Shown: in pieces, positions 1 through 10,783 of the stretch
Layout: each line of letters opens with the position of its first letter
How positions within the stretch are numbered: position 1 is the stretch's first letter
The notes under the pieces: model-generated
Databases searched by the model: none
The model's input: the letters and a program-made list of their open reading frames with translations, nothing else
What the model was told of the DNA's origin: nothing
Translations under genes and position numbers: made by a program
Source: Euryodendron excelsum
Lineage: Eukaryota; Streptophyta; Magnoliopsida; Ericales; Pentaphylacaceae
Direction: 5' to 3'
DNA length: 64,000 nucleotides
NCBI GenBank assembly: GCA_033060915.1
Contig: CM065388.1
Location: 29,414,001-29,478,000 of the forward strand

Positions 1-75
1 CTCACCACACACCCTTGTTTAACATGAGGAGGACTCTGCAATACTAAACTCACATGACTCGATAAAAGTTCCTTG

Positions 76-443
76 GAGCGTCTCGCAGACGCTCTGCCTA
101 AATTGTCTTTTCTCTTGATTCCCTGGTTAGAACGCCCCGTCAACTGACTTGAGAAATGCGTAAATCAGGGAATTCCCGAAAGCTCGTTCATAGATCTTTC
201 CATCGATACGGCTTGATTGGATAGATCGCTTCCGGAAACCCTTCATCGTATGGCCCAAACATGGCCACTTTCAACAACCCCTAGAGCGTCTTGAGAAATG
301 CATAAATCTGGGAATTCCTGAAAGTATTTCCAGAATACTTTCCATCGGTACAATCCGATCAAAAAGATCGCTTCTCGAAGGCCTCGATCACATGAAACGA
401 AACAGCCACTTTCAAACACCCTCGGAGCGTATCACAGACGCTC
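76..443 (+). repeat. Duplicated 142-bp U3 unit with flanking inverted repeats
   Basis: Two diverged direct copies start with GAGAAATGC at 151 and 293, about 142 bp each. They are bracketed by related words: a perfect inverted repeat GAGCGTC-N5-GACGCTC at 76-94 and a one-mismatch version at 425-443. This is upstream of the TATA box, so it is likely enhancer-type U3 repetition. Confidence 0.7.
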
Positions 444-634
444 TGCAAAAGTGACCTTTTTAGTACGCTTCCCAAGACAATATCACTCGCCTCCAAACAT
501 AATTCAAACTTCTTGAAAACATGAAAGTTCACCGGAGACCCTAGGAGAACAACCTGAGTGCAGCCAATTCCTTCGAAAACTTCTCGATTGACTCAATTAT
601 CTTGAAAAAGTTTGGACGAACCTTCCCGGTGATG

Positions 635-806
635 GAGCGCATGCTACATGCGCTCAAATTTTGATCAGATCGACCAACTTTCGATCAACAGCTGAGATTT
701 ATCCAGTACATGGGGTGCCACGTGTCATTCTAGCAATGGAACAGTACCTGCACATGTCCTACATGTGCACAACCAAATTTTGGCCAAGCGCATGTAGTAC
801 ATGCGC
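635..806 (+). promoter_or_regulatory. Three CATG-cored palindromes upstream of the TATA box
   Basis: Three perfect inverted repeats lie within 200 bp of the TATA box: GAGCGCATG-CTA-CATGCGCTC (635-655), GCACATGT-CCT-ACATGTGC (750-768) and GCGCATGTA-G-TACATGCGC (788-806). They may be transcription-factor sites or hairpins in the 3' end of the genomic RNA. The function is inferred. Confidence 0.6.
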
Positions 807-826
807 CAGACCTGTTCCAGAATCTC

Positions 827-834
827 TATAAATA
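827..834 (+). promoter_or_regulatory. TATA box of family-L LTR
   Basis: TATAAATA sits just after the palindromes and about 215 bp before an AATAAA signal, the usual spacing of a U3/R junction in a plant LTR. Confidence 0.75.
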
Positions 835-1048
835 CCAGGCCACCCCTTTGCATATTCCATCTCCAAAATTGATGCGAAACTCTGCTGAAACTGCTCCAGA
901 ATCTCGAATCCTTACATATATTCTACCCCTCCAACACTTAGGCTAGATTATACCTCTCTCAAGCCTATAAACTCCATATACAAGGCCTCATACACACTTA
1001 CACACTCCACTCCAGCCCCTCAAGCCCTCTTAAAGTCACACAAACTCC

Positions 1049-1054
1049 AATAAA
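1049..1054 (+). terminator. AATAAA polyadenylation signal of family-L LTR
   Basis: AATAAA lies about 220 bp after the TATA box. The same arrangement is seen in the E LTRs at 19614, 32086, 43110 and 56369. It marks the probable end of R. Confidence 0.6.
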
Positions 1055-2085
1055 GACATTCACTGAAGACTACAAGTGTGTTGAAGGCAAAAGGTGGTAT
1101 CCCTTTTACATTTGTGCTCTCCCCCACTCTTCTCTTGTCCCTCCTAGCCTACTTAGACCATTCTCTATTTTAATCCCCATCTTCAACCCCCCTTTCTTGC
1201 ATGCTTGAGCCAAGAGGGCTCTTAGATCATGCCTAGAGGAAAGCAAGTGAGAGCCACCGTGTAAGGGGCCTCTCACTAGCCTACTTTAAGATGGTATGGC
1301 CTAGGAGCCCCTTGTTTATGTGGTGTAGCCTAAAAGCCTTGTATGTGAATCATGACCCCTTGCATATTACTATTTTGATCATGTCTTGTGTGCCTGGCTT
1401 CATTTTATGCTTATTGTCATATTCCACAATGCTTACATTGCTCTTAATTTTATGCCATTTCCGAGTTCTACATTTCTTTCAAAAATTGTTCCAAGAGTTG
1501 GCCCCTTGAAGTTTAGGATGGGATTTTAAAATTATGCCTTAGAAGAGCCCCTACTAACCCCCTAACTCTCATTTTGGCATCATTGTATTTTAACTTGCAT
1601 AAAGGTTGCTTTCCATTTCTCTAATTTTCAAGATTTCCATTCTTTCAAGCATAGTGGTTGGAATGGCCCCATGGAACCCTCTCTTGAGTGGTCTCTCTTT
1701 TGTTTGGTCATATGAACCCTCTCTTGATGGAATGATTCCCTTGAAAAGTGATTTTCAAAATCCTTCTCAAAAGATAATCTTCAAGAATGCATTCTCTCCA
1801 TCTTTGCATCAAAAATGATTTTCCAAAAACTAACATCATTATGTTGATTTTTAAAACCCCCACTCTTATCATTATAAAGGTTATAATGGCCAAAAGGAAA
1901 CCTTCCTTGGAATGGTCTCCAATCACCAGCCATATAAACCATACCCTTGGATAGAGTCAAAATTTTCATGGAAATGATCTTTAAAAAGATTGCCAACCAA
2001 AGTCCATTGCATGACATGTTTTGTCCTTTAAAACTCCTTCCAAAAGTGCATTAAACCAACTTTCAAAACCATCTTCCAATCCAAT

Positions 2086-2385
2086 CCTAGGTTAACTTGA
2101 CCCTAGTTGTCCAACCTAGGTTAACTTGACCCTAGTTACCTAATCCTAGGTTAACTTTACCCTAGTTGACCAACCCTAGGTTAACTTGACACTAGTTGTC
2201 TAACCCTAGGTTAACTTGACCCTACTTGTCCAATCCTTGGTTAACTAGACCCTAGTTCACTCACCTTAGGTTAACCTAACCCTTAAGTCATCCTAACCTT
2301 AGGTTAACCCTACCCTAGTTACCTAACCCAAGTTAGTTAACCTTAGGTTACCCCTAACCCTAGGCTAACCCTACCTAGGTTAGTA
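2086..2385 (+). repeat. Minisatellite of about 28-30 bp in the LTR leader
   Basis: About ten imperfect copies of a unit containing CCTAGGTTAACTTGACCCTA follow one another. The unit is rich in CCTAGG and GTTAAC palindromes. No such array is seen in the E LTRs. Confidence 0.85.
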
Positions 2386-2861
2386 CACTTCAAGGTTACA
2401 ACTCTTGAACCCTTTTCTAAATGATCATTCAAACTTTCAAATTAACCTCATAACCTATTTTCCAAAACTTCCCATTCTCATGATTTCAAAAACCCAACTC
2501 CATAAACTCTTCGAATGTTCTTACACTCCATCTTCAAGACATCTCCAAAAATATTTTTCAAAAGGTCACAAACCTAAGGTATCCCTAGCCCTCTCATGGT
2601 TAGGGATTCCAAGGAAAAGTGATAAATCAAGAATAACCTCTAAGGTTGTCCATATTAGGATTCCAAACCTTTAGCCATTTTCAAAAACCACTCTCCAAAA
2701 CTAATTCATCAAGACACACCTCCAAGGTTTTCGAAACAAGACTTCAAAAACACTTTTAAGTTTTCTTAAGTCATGCCAAAGCATTTTTTTTTTTCAAAAC
2801 TTCCTTAAGTTGATCCAAAAATATTTTCAAAATATTCCATCATCCAATTTCAAGTCAAAAC

Positions 2862-3050
2862 TTCCAAGACTACAAAGAGTTTTCAACTTCCAAGACCACA
2901 AAGAGTCTTCAACTTCCAAGACCACGAAGTGTCTTAAACTTTTCCAAGGACCACGACATGTTTTAAACTTTTCCAAAAGACCTCAAAGTGTTTTAAACTT
3001 TTCCAAAGACCCCAAAGTGTCTTCAAACCTTCCAAAGGCCCCAATGCGCC
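2862..3050 (+). repeat. Tandem repeat of about 30 bp
   Basis: About six copies of a unit of the form CCAAGACCACAAAGTGTCTT followed by an A/T-rich link. The inverted LTR at 63600-63730 has four to five copies, so copy number varies between LTRs of this family. Confidence 0.8.
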
Positions 3051-3060
3051 TATTTTTCAC

Positions 3061-3114
3061 CGGGCTCTTGCCCGAACTACGACTGACCTGATTCTCACCA
3101 AATGAGATACGTAG
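3061..3114 (+). other. Conserved double-hairpin block in the LTR
   Basis: CGGGC-TCTT-GCCCG (3061-3074) is a perfect 5-bp stem with a TCTT loop. It is followed by CTACG (3077-3081) and CGTAG (3110-3114), which can close a second stem around GACTGACCTGATTC. The block recurs in the E LTRs and in the inverted L LTR with paired changes in the first stem. It lies far downstream of the AATAAA signal, so it would sit in the leader of the genomic RNA. Confidence 0.65.
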
Positions 3115-3638
3115 GCAACCTAAAATGGTGCGGTCATAACTTTTATTCCAACACCGATCCCTTTTTCAAAAATTCTAATCAATTCAAAGTTCCTATTCCA
3201 AACTCTTTCAAAACCCTTATTATTTTTTAAATTCTTCCAAAAACTTGCATCATGCATCATCCATCCGAAAAGTGATAACTAAACCCCGTTTTTAAAATTC
3301 TAAAGTAGATATTAAGTGGACAATGGTAACCGGTTATTCTAGTGAGTGAACAAGGGGTGATTAGACATGTAGATACTGAAAGTGCGGAGTAGGGTGATAA
3401 TTTTAAGATATCTTCCCTACACGTAACCAACCCCGAACCATAGATTTCTGTTTTCAAATGACCAAAATGGAGTTATTTTCCAAAAGGGCTTAAATCTTTT
3501 CAAAGGTTGCCAAACAACGTATTTCCTTAAAAACCCTCTCTTGAGAGAGTTTTCAAAACCTTTTCCAAAAAACTCTAAGTTTAATCTTCAAATTAACACT
3601 TAGTTTTAGGTGCCCTAACTCACCTTAATCAAGTTAGG

Positions 3639-3648
3639 TGGCGACTCC
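3639..3648 (+). other. Primer-binding-site word inside the LTR
   Basis: TGGCGACTCC, the first ten bases of a tRNA-Arg primer-binding site, lies 156 nt before the LTR end. The same word sits 158-160 nt before the end of the other LTRs of this type. Confidence 0.7.
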
Positions 3649-3795
3649 TATTTTTTTGAAAAGCCCTCAGTCAAACCAATTTTCAAACCTAGTCGCACTT
3701 GTCCTTCTAGGAGGACGAGTTCTAGTGACAGAGTTCCGCGCTTTAGGGTCTCCGAGCCGAAAGGACCTTGGACTGCCAAAAACCGGGGTGCGACA

Positions 3796-4991
3796 GTATG
3801 CATGTCCTTATAAGGTGAAGATTTTATACCTTATAAGCTTTAAAGCCTATTTATAGCCTTTTGAGATTGATTTATATTTATTCAAGGTTATTTTATTGAT
3901 CGTCATTCATTGAATAGCTTCATTATGCTTGATTTTGGTTTACATGTCGAGTATTAGTTGGAGTTATTAGCACCTTATACACTCTTAAAGTTTTGATTTG
4001 ATGTGTTTTTCGGATTACAAAGCTATAGGCAATTTCATTTCATTAAGTCATCCATATTTATATTTCTTTCTCAATATTCATATAACATGAGCTTAAAAGT
4101 TTCTCAATGTGAAATTCTGGAGTTGGTGCATTGCTTATATATTTGTGAAGTTGAAAGTGTATGGAAGGAGTTGAAAAAAAAATTAAATAAAAAAGAAGTG
4201 AAGGAAGATGAAAAAGTTTGAAAGTTATTCAAAAGTTGGAAGTTTGAAAGTGAATGTTCATTGATCATCATGTGTAGTGCGCATGCATATATTGAAATCT
4301 ATTACCACTTTTTATCCTTGTACATGGCTCTTCTTTCATTCACCATCCATATGGCCACAATATATGAAATTACATGAATCTTTAATTCAATTGCGTATAA
4401 GTCATCAATATCAATTCTCTAATTGTACTTAAATAGTAAATATTCTTTCATGAAGCTATGCCAAGTCGATACACTTACAATTTATTAGTTTTTTATTTCA
4501 GAATTGCTCTGCTTGCATGTCTAGTACATTTACTCGTAAAATGAGCTTTCCATTGAAAGATCTTGTGCGTTCATGTTCAAAGTTGAGTGTATGCCTTCTG
4601 AGACTTGAATTGAAGCATAAATGACATAATTGTACGAGTTACGAGACAATAGAGTCATGTCATTGGTAGCACACTTCAATGTATTCTATTTCTTCGATAC
4701 TTTATGCCTTTACCTTGCGATGATTCATGATCTAGGAGGATTGAGATGTGACTTGAATGAGATTAATACATGTTTCATGTTCCTTTGATATCATATTGAC
4801 ATTACATGGATAAATGTTTGTGGGTATTCATCACTGTAAACCCTCACGAAACTACCACTCATCCACTAGGGTAACCTAGAGGTTTAAAGGCTCGGTGCAT
4901 TTGCTAAATACAGCTGGGACTCCTATGAAAGTAGAAATTATGTTTTCTTCTCTTAATTTTGCTATTAACTAGCAAAAGGTTAAATGTGGGG
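3796..4991 (+). mobile_element. 3' internal end of an Athila-type element (A)
   Basis: No conserved protein is readable here. The stretch ends in CTAGCAAAAGG followed by a purine-rich tract next to an LTR start at 4992. Its last several hundred bases resemble, in inverted orientation, 10784-11500, including words around CTGTAAACCCTCACG and GACTAGCAAAA. It is therefore the non-coding 3' end of an internal region. Its left edge abuts the family-L LTR directly. Confidence 0.6.
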
Positions 4992-5361
4992 TGTGATTAG
5001 ACAACATAAGTGTAGTCTATTGCCGCTAAACGACCCTTGCTAGTCGTAGATTAGGGTTAATTATGATCTATTTGCTATATATTGTATTTAACCTCATACT
5101 CAACCATATTTTAGGTATTTAAAGCTAAGGGAGTTGATTTGAAGTCATAGAAGTAATCCGGCCTGCGGACATGGCTTGTTGAGGAACGTTGCTTGGGCCT
5201 TGTCTCTGGAAACATGCAAGTTTTCACTCATAGCTCCGAATGGGATGAATGATTATCCGTTGTAAAGCTCTCTTCAAGTTACACATGTTTGCTTCTAATA
5301 AGTATCGTCAAATTCTGACTCCAAAAGCCTCAAACAAGTTGAAACCAAAAAGTGCAAAAAA

Positions 5362-5590
5362 GGCCTCTAGCGTTTGAACGCCAAAACAGCCATTTGAACG
5401 ACAAGAAGCGAAAAAAGAGAAAAAATTGGCCTAGCATTCGAATGCTAAAAGCCGGCATTCAAATGGCCAAACTGCATGTAAACCAAAAAAGTCCTACCAT
5501 TTGAACGCTGGTTCTTGAAGTTCGAACGATGAAGCAAATTTATCAGAGGCCTTCGAACGCCAATTTTGCTATTTGAATGCCAATGCAAAA
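5362..5590 (+). repeat. Cluster of TTTGAACGC / TTCGAA words before the LTR TATA box
   Basis: About eight variants of the word TTTGAACGCC, TTCGAATGC or their complements occur in 230 bp, including the palindrome GCATTCGAATGC. The cluster ends about 35 bp before the TATA box at 5625. Confidence 0.6.
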
Positions 5591-5624
5591 TTCTAACAAT
5601 TTCTAGGGTTTAGACTGCAATCCC

Positions 5625-5632
5625 TATAAATA
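5625..5632 (+). promoter_or_regulatory. TATA box of LTR A
   Basis: TATAAATA is preceded by CCC and lies 125 bp before AATAAA at 5756. This fits the U3/R organisation of a plant LTR. Confidence 0.65.
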
Positions 5633-6619
5633 CCAACTCATTTTATGTTCGAAAAAAGTAGTAGGAGGCAACCATTGTAGAGGGTTTTTATAGTTTTTAC
5701 ACTAGAATAGTTTAGATTATTAGTTTGTTGCATATTTGTAATCAGATTCAATTCAAATAAAGTTTTAATACAAGTTTTCTAGATTCTTTGCATTCTATTC
5801 AAGATTTCTTTTGTTTCTTTGCATTAAATTGATATTTTCAATGTTTATTCCACTATTTCAAAGATTTTCATAGATGAAAATGAGTAGCTAAACCTTCCTA
5901 TTTCAGGATTGATTGTGAAGACCAATTGAAGGTCTTGGATGAACAAATGAGGTGAGATTTCGGGTTTTAAAGTTAAATTTTTTGTTTTTATCGTTCTTTT
6001 TCTTCTTTGTTCTAGAAATCTTTGATAACTTAGATGTTTGATTATGTTCGGTAACATTTATGCATGAGTCTATATTCAGTTTATGGGCTGCACGAATCGA
6101 TGGTATTTGATATTGAATCTAACAACTCGATTTATTCTAGAAGTTGAAGTGTTGAAGAGCACTTGGTTTTTATTGCTAAATCTTTCGAATCTGAGGCTCA
6201 CGACGTAGTTGCAGAATTTGAGTTATAAAATTATCTCCTTTGGAATTCCAAGAAACACAATTGGTTGGATCAATTGATCTCGAGACTTGTTCTAATTACC
6301 TTATCATCAAATTTTGTTCAAGTTATTTATTATTGCTTGCTAGTTAGTTTAGTTAATCAAACAATTTTCAAAATAACCAGAATTTTATTTTCTTTTAGAA
6401 GCAATTTGTTCAGATTTTTTTGAGCAATCGAGAGGATTATTCTAGTTCTTTTGGTCCTGTGCACACAACTCCTTGTGGGAATGATCTCGTACTCCGAGTA
6501 TATACTACTCCGCCATCCTACACTTGGGATCATCTCAAGCACATGTTTGGTGCAAGCCAGTGAGCCATGTAACTCTCAACAAGCTAGGTATGTAGGACTA
6601 TAAAGACAACTGGGAAGTA

Positions 6620-7369
6620 ACAATAATTAACTTGAATGAGGACATCCTCGATGATACCCCTAGGTATCTTAATAGATCGGTCCACCAATTGTAAGGTCAC
6701 ACGAGTAGGTCTTAGCTCTCTTGAGCCCAACTCTTTATACACCAAAAAAGGTAAGAGGTTGACAATAGACCCTAAATCTAAAAGGGCTCGATCTATCTTG
6801 GTTTCCCCTATAGTACAAGAAATGGTAAGGCATCTGGCGTCTTTGAACTTAGGAGCGACTTTACATTACAAAATTACACTTTGGTTCTCATTCATCATGG
6901 CTGTTTCCTTGAGATATAAACTTTCTTTAAAAGTATGCAAGTTCTTTAAGAACTTGGCATATAAAGATATTTACTTGATTTTATCAAGGATAGGAATATT
7001 GATCTTAACTTGCTTGAAAACTTCATAAATTTTCGCATTTAGAAGTTCATTCTTAGGCTTGGTCAATATTTTAGGAAAAGGGGCATGTTTCACTATGTCT
7101 TTCCTTATTTCCTTATTGGCCTCACTCAATGTCTCAAGGGGTTTCTCTAGACTCTTTTCCTCCTTCTCTCTTTCTTCTAATTCTTTGGGCTCTCCTACTT
7201 TATCCTTTCCTTTCTCACCCTTAGCAATACTTGGCCTTGTGGTCTCACTCTTAGATGAAATGATTTTATCTATGAATGTTTTGCTTCTAAGTGTAGTGAT
7301 GGCTTGTACTTGTTCATGACTTGATTGAGGGTCGAATTTACCCTCGGTAATTTGTACTTGCCTCACCAC
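6620..7369 (-). pseudogene. Athila-type protease region, truncated
   Basis: On the reverse strand a frame from 7369 to about 6971 shows a charged linker rich in K and E and then a stretch matching the Athila clade just before protease (AITTLRSK early on, KINIPILDKIK at the end). After a frameshift, 6970-6620 gives the protease-like segment with TISCTIGETKIDRALLDLGS and KIPRGIIEDVLIQV. The DLGS tetrad replaces the usual D-S/T-G and is typical of this clade as I recall it. Reverse transcriptase, RNase H and integrase are absent. The remnant stops near 6610, where the oppositely oriented LTR A begins. It is non-functional. Confidence 0.75.
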
Positions 7370-7384
7370 CGAGTTAGGTTAAGG

Positions 7385-8983
7385 TTGAGTAGGGAATCTA
7401 ACCAAGACATTTTGGGTCAAAGCTTGTGTTAAGGTAGACATTTGTTTTGCTATATCCTTAAGCAACCTAGTGTGTTAATCTAGCACTTTCTCTTGTTTGC
7501 CTACCCTTGTATTCACCCATCTCATGTCATTGGCTAGTTGATAGACATTATCTTTAATAGGCTTCCTATAAGGGGGTTGATACGCCTTGGGTTGAGTTTG
7601 GAATTGTGCTATGAGTAGTTGTTGGTAAGGTTATGGTTGTGGTCACGATTGAGGTTGATATTGCGGTGCTTGGAATGGTGGAGGTAGAGCTTGATGTGGT
7701 TGAGGGCGTTGAGACTCTCCTTGGTATACTTGAGGGTTTGAAGTCCCCTTAATCCTCCATCCAAAGTTGGGATAATCCCTTCATCCCAAATTGTATGTGT
7801 TATAGTAAGGGTTACCTCGACCTCTTCAGTATTGGCCAATCACATTAACTTAGCCGTGTAAAGCTTCTTTCACACCCAGAATGACCGGACATAAAGCTAT
7901 GTTATGATCCATAGTTTCACAAACAAGACAGCACATATCTTTGATTAACTCACTCTCAACAGCATTAACTTTCTTAACTTCAAGGGCTTTTAACTTTCTT
8001 GCCAATATAGTAAGCCTAGCAGTCACATCATCAACTTCATTAATTTGAAACTTTCCCACCCATTGTTGAGTTTTCCGACCCTCAGAATTTTGAGTCTTGG
8101 TGATTGCCCAATCACGTGCTAGGTTTGATAGATAATCAAAGTAGTTGAAAGTTTCATTGGGCTGCTTATCAAAGAAGGTCCCCACACACATAGACTCAAC
8201 AAATTATTTCAATTGGGGGGTTAGGGAAGAATAAAATGTGTTAATGATATGCCAATCGGCAAAGCCATGATGTGGGCAAGAATTAAGAAGCTCTTTAAAC
8301 CTTTTCCAACATTGAAAGAACGACTCTCCCATTATGGGAGAGAATTGAGAAATTTGGCATCTAAACGCCTCGATCCTATTTTCGGGGAAAAACTATCTAA
8401 AAAATTCCCCTTGAAGAGGTGCCCAATAATGAATGGACAAAGGCCTTAATGCATTAAATCATGTTTTGGCCTCGTCCTTGAGGCAAAACGGAAAGATTTT
8501 CATCAAAAACACTTCCCTTGGACACGAGTTGTCCATTGTGAGAGAACAAGCATCCTCAAACTCTTTAATGAATATGTATGGTTGCTCGGAGTCCATACCA
8601 TGAAATTGGGGTAGCATTTGCATCATTCCTGGCCTAATGTTCAACATGTTATAGTGTGGCAGGAAGACAATGCAAGAATTCGGTGCTTGTCTCGATGGGT
8701 TGATGTAATCACGAAGGGTTCTATGGTTAGGAGCCACCACGTCGCCATGGTTGTTTCCTCTATCAATGTCATCGCTTCTAACTACATTAGGAGGATTTGG
8801 TAGAATGTTTGGGTTAAAATTTTGATTGGGATTAGGGATGACATTGGGATTTGGGGGAAAGATGTTAGGTAGCCCTCCTTCGTTGATGTTGGCCATTGGC
8901 ATGAAACCGAGGTTGACAAATAAGGGAAGGCTAGGAGTAGGATCTCTAATCGGTGAAAAAATGCTAGTGCTCTCAATTCTCAC
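7385..8983 (-). pseudogene. Athila-type gag, frameshifted
   Basis: The reverse strand from 8983 holds a proline/asparagine-rich N-terminal part, then RTLRDYINPSRQAPNSC, then MMQMLPQFHGMDSEQPYIFI and IFPFCLKDEAKT, the conserved capsid-core order of Athila/Diaspora gag. The core continues with frameshifts through 8459-8192 (a GESFFQCW-type motif can be read there). At 7889-7930 comes a zinc knuckle C-X2-C-X4-H-X4-C (CLVCETMDHNIALC), followed by a G/N/P/Q-rich tail. No intact frame runs the full length. LTR B and its primer site lie upstream on the same strand, so this was the 5' half of an element. The first residues are uncertain because the frame opens without a clear ATG. Confidence 0.8.
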
Positions 8984-9442
8984 AAGACGTTTGTGTGTCT
9001 CGAATGAAATATGACATGTAAGTATGAATGCATACTAAATGGACCGTCAAAGTCTTATCAACACATCATACACAAAGCACAATTCACATTGCCAGACAAT
9101 GGCTTTTTCTCAATGCAATTACCGGATAATGGCTTTTTCAGTTCAAACCCTCCAATCTCCTCATGTAAAGACAATACCACCAATTCAAAAGTATAGCACA
9201 CCAACCTATCCTCCAACTATGCCACCAAATGGGCTCCTAGCAAAATGCAATGCAATTACACTAATCAAACAAGACCAACTAAGAAAAGAATAATAAAAAA
9301 TCTAACACAAGTATTAATATAAAAGGGAAGAAGGATGTACCCTTGACCCTAAGCCGTAGATGCTTCCTTCAAGGTGGTGATCAATTCCACCTATTTGTAA
9401 TTTAAACTCAAAGTTCATCCAAAATTAAATTTGCACCTCCAA
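8984..9442 (-). other. Untranslated leader of element B
   Basis: This lies between the primer site and the gag remnant of B. I see no conserved coding signal. A doublet with the word ATAATGGCTTTTTC occurs near 9100-9140. Confidence 0.4.
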
Positions 9443-9460
9443 TCCCTGACAATGGCCTCA
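9443..9460 (-). other. tRNA-Asp-like primer-binding site of element B
   Basis: The reverse strand reads TGAGGCCATTGTCAGGGA. It matches the tRNA-Asp-type site known from Athila elements at about 13 of 18 positions. Most differences are transitions, as expected from decay of methylated cytosines. It lies 5 bp from the proposed LTR end at 9466. Confidence 0.55.
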
Positions 9461-9465
9461 AAACT

Positions 9466-10783
9466 TGAATCGCTCCAAAAATGGTTGTATTTTAAGCTCC
9501 CATAAGAGAATGGGTGTCACGATTGAAGTATAAAATCCAGTGAGTACTGAGTCGATTTCCTCGAGAACCAAGCCAAATATAGGCTACCAACACTTATAGA
9601 ACACTAACCTAACTCAAATTGAATTGCAACTAAGTAAATTGAATCTAAGTAAAAGAGACCAAAAATATGATCAATATTGGAAGAGAGGTTGTTTAACTAC
9701 TAATGCAAAGCAATTGAAAACTATTAACAACTATGCAAGTAACTGAAATATAGATTTAGAGACAATTAAAATGGGCTTGGATACGATTGATCCAATCAAC
9801 CAAGTCTAACAAGAGTTTCAATGGAGGATTTGATAACTCAAATTAAGGATTATTCCATGGATCCTTGATTTAGAGGATTTAGACCATAGAACCTTGGATT
9901 CATACTTAATTGAAAGTAGAATTGTTATCCATTGATAGAATCATAGAAACAAACCTTGGATTTGTGCAATCCCTATACCAATTGAAGAATTGTGCATACG
10001 AGTTACCAAATTGTGTTATGAATTAAAGTTTTTGTATAGATCCAAAGTCAATTAAGATGAATTAGAGAAATCATAAGATAGATCATTGAAATCTAGTTAC
10101 CTCAATTGAAATCCTTGAGATCCTTGCTTTATCTTCACAATTGCTTCCAAGTAGATGATTAGCTACTAGATTTCATACTTGAAAGCATAGAGAAATATAA
10201 ATCTTGCATTGAATTGAGAAGAAAACTAGTGTTTGGTTACAAAGAAAATAAAGGAAAGCTAAGAAAAATGTAAGAAAATAAAGTTTCTATCTCTACACTA
10301 CTTCTAAATACAAAGAAATCTAGGAAAATTAAGTACAAAAATGAGAAATCCCCAAAATTTGGGCATAAAACGGCTTAAAAAAAAAAAACAAAGCTACCGT
10401 CTACCATGCGCATGGTCTTCCTACGGTTGGTTTTATTCCAAAATATGCTCTATAAATCTCCAAAAACTATATGACCGTGCGCACATCACTGTTCACAATG
10501 CGCACGGTTGCTATTCATCCGTAAGAAGCACTCTGCATCCGTGTGCACAATTACTATTCACCATAAGAAGCACTATTCATCTGTGCGCATGGTCACTGTT
10601 CATAACATTTTTCATTGTTGTCCGAATTGTGCGCAATTGCTCCAAATTAAGCCTAAACATATCCAAAACAAAAGAAAGTAAGTTCATACTAAAATCTAAA
10701 TAAAAAGGCATACAAAATCCTAAACTAATGCTAATAAAGAAAAAGTCAAGGTGTTATAATTTCACTTTTGAAGTGCAATCACA
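9466..10783 (-). mobile_element. LTR of Athila-type element B
   Basis: Read on the reverse strand it starts TGTGATTGCAC at 10783 after a purine tract and ends in ATTCA at 9466. Its leader resembles LTR A. Its U3 differs: around 10390-10600 it carries repeated TGCGCA / GTGCGCA words instead of the TTCGAA words of A. Both a 3' internal end (upstream) and a primer site plus gag (downstream) flank it, so it lies between two internal regions. Confidence 0.6.

Larger units (their letters stand above)
1..3795 (+). mobile_element. 3' part of a long Tat-like LTR (family L)
   Basis: This is the downstream part of an LTR whose 5' end lies outside the window. It ends in GGGGTGCGACA at 3795. No primer-binding site follows, so it is a 3' LTR or a solo LTR. 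It holds a TATA box (827), an AATAAA signal (1049), a long G-poor leader and the block with GACTGACCTGATTC that is shared with the E-family LTRs. The last 1.2 kb recurs inverted at 62842-64000. Assignment to the Tat lineage rests on similarity to the E LTRs, which have a tRNA-Arg primer site. Confidence 0.85.
4992..6541 (+). mobile_element. LTR of Athila-type element A
   Basis: It starts TGTGATTAG after a purine tract. It has TATAAATA at 5625, AATAAA at 5756 and a leader similar to that of LTR B on the other strand. The 3' edge is approximate. CAAGCA near 6541 is followed within about 10 bp by TTTGGTGC, which could be the first bases of a broken primer-binding site, and then by reverse-strand coding remnants. 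Confidence 0.6.

Noticed and set aside
2086..2385. CRISPR-like array
   Set aside because: The units are contiguous and diverged without unique spacers. The context is a plant LTR.
6636..7028. 130-codon + strand frame
   Set aside because: It is the shadow of the Athila protease remnant on the reverse strand, which has recognisable motifs.
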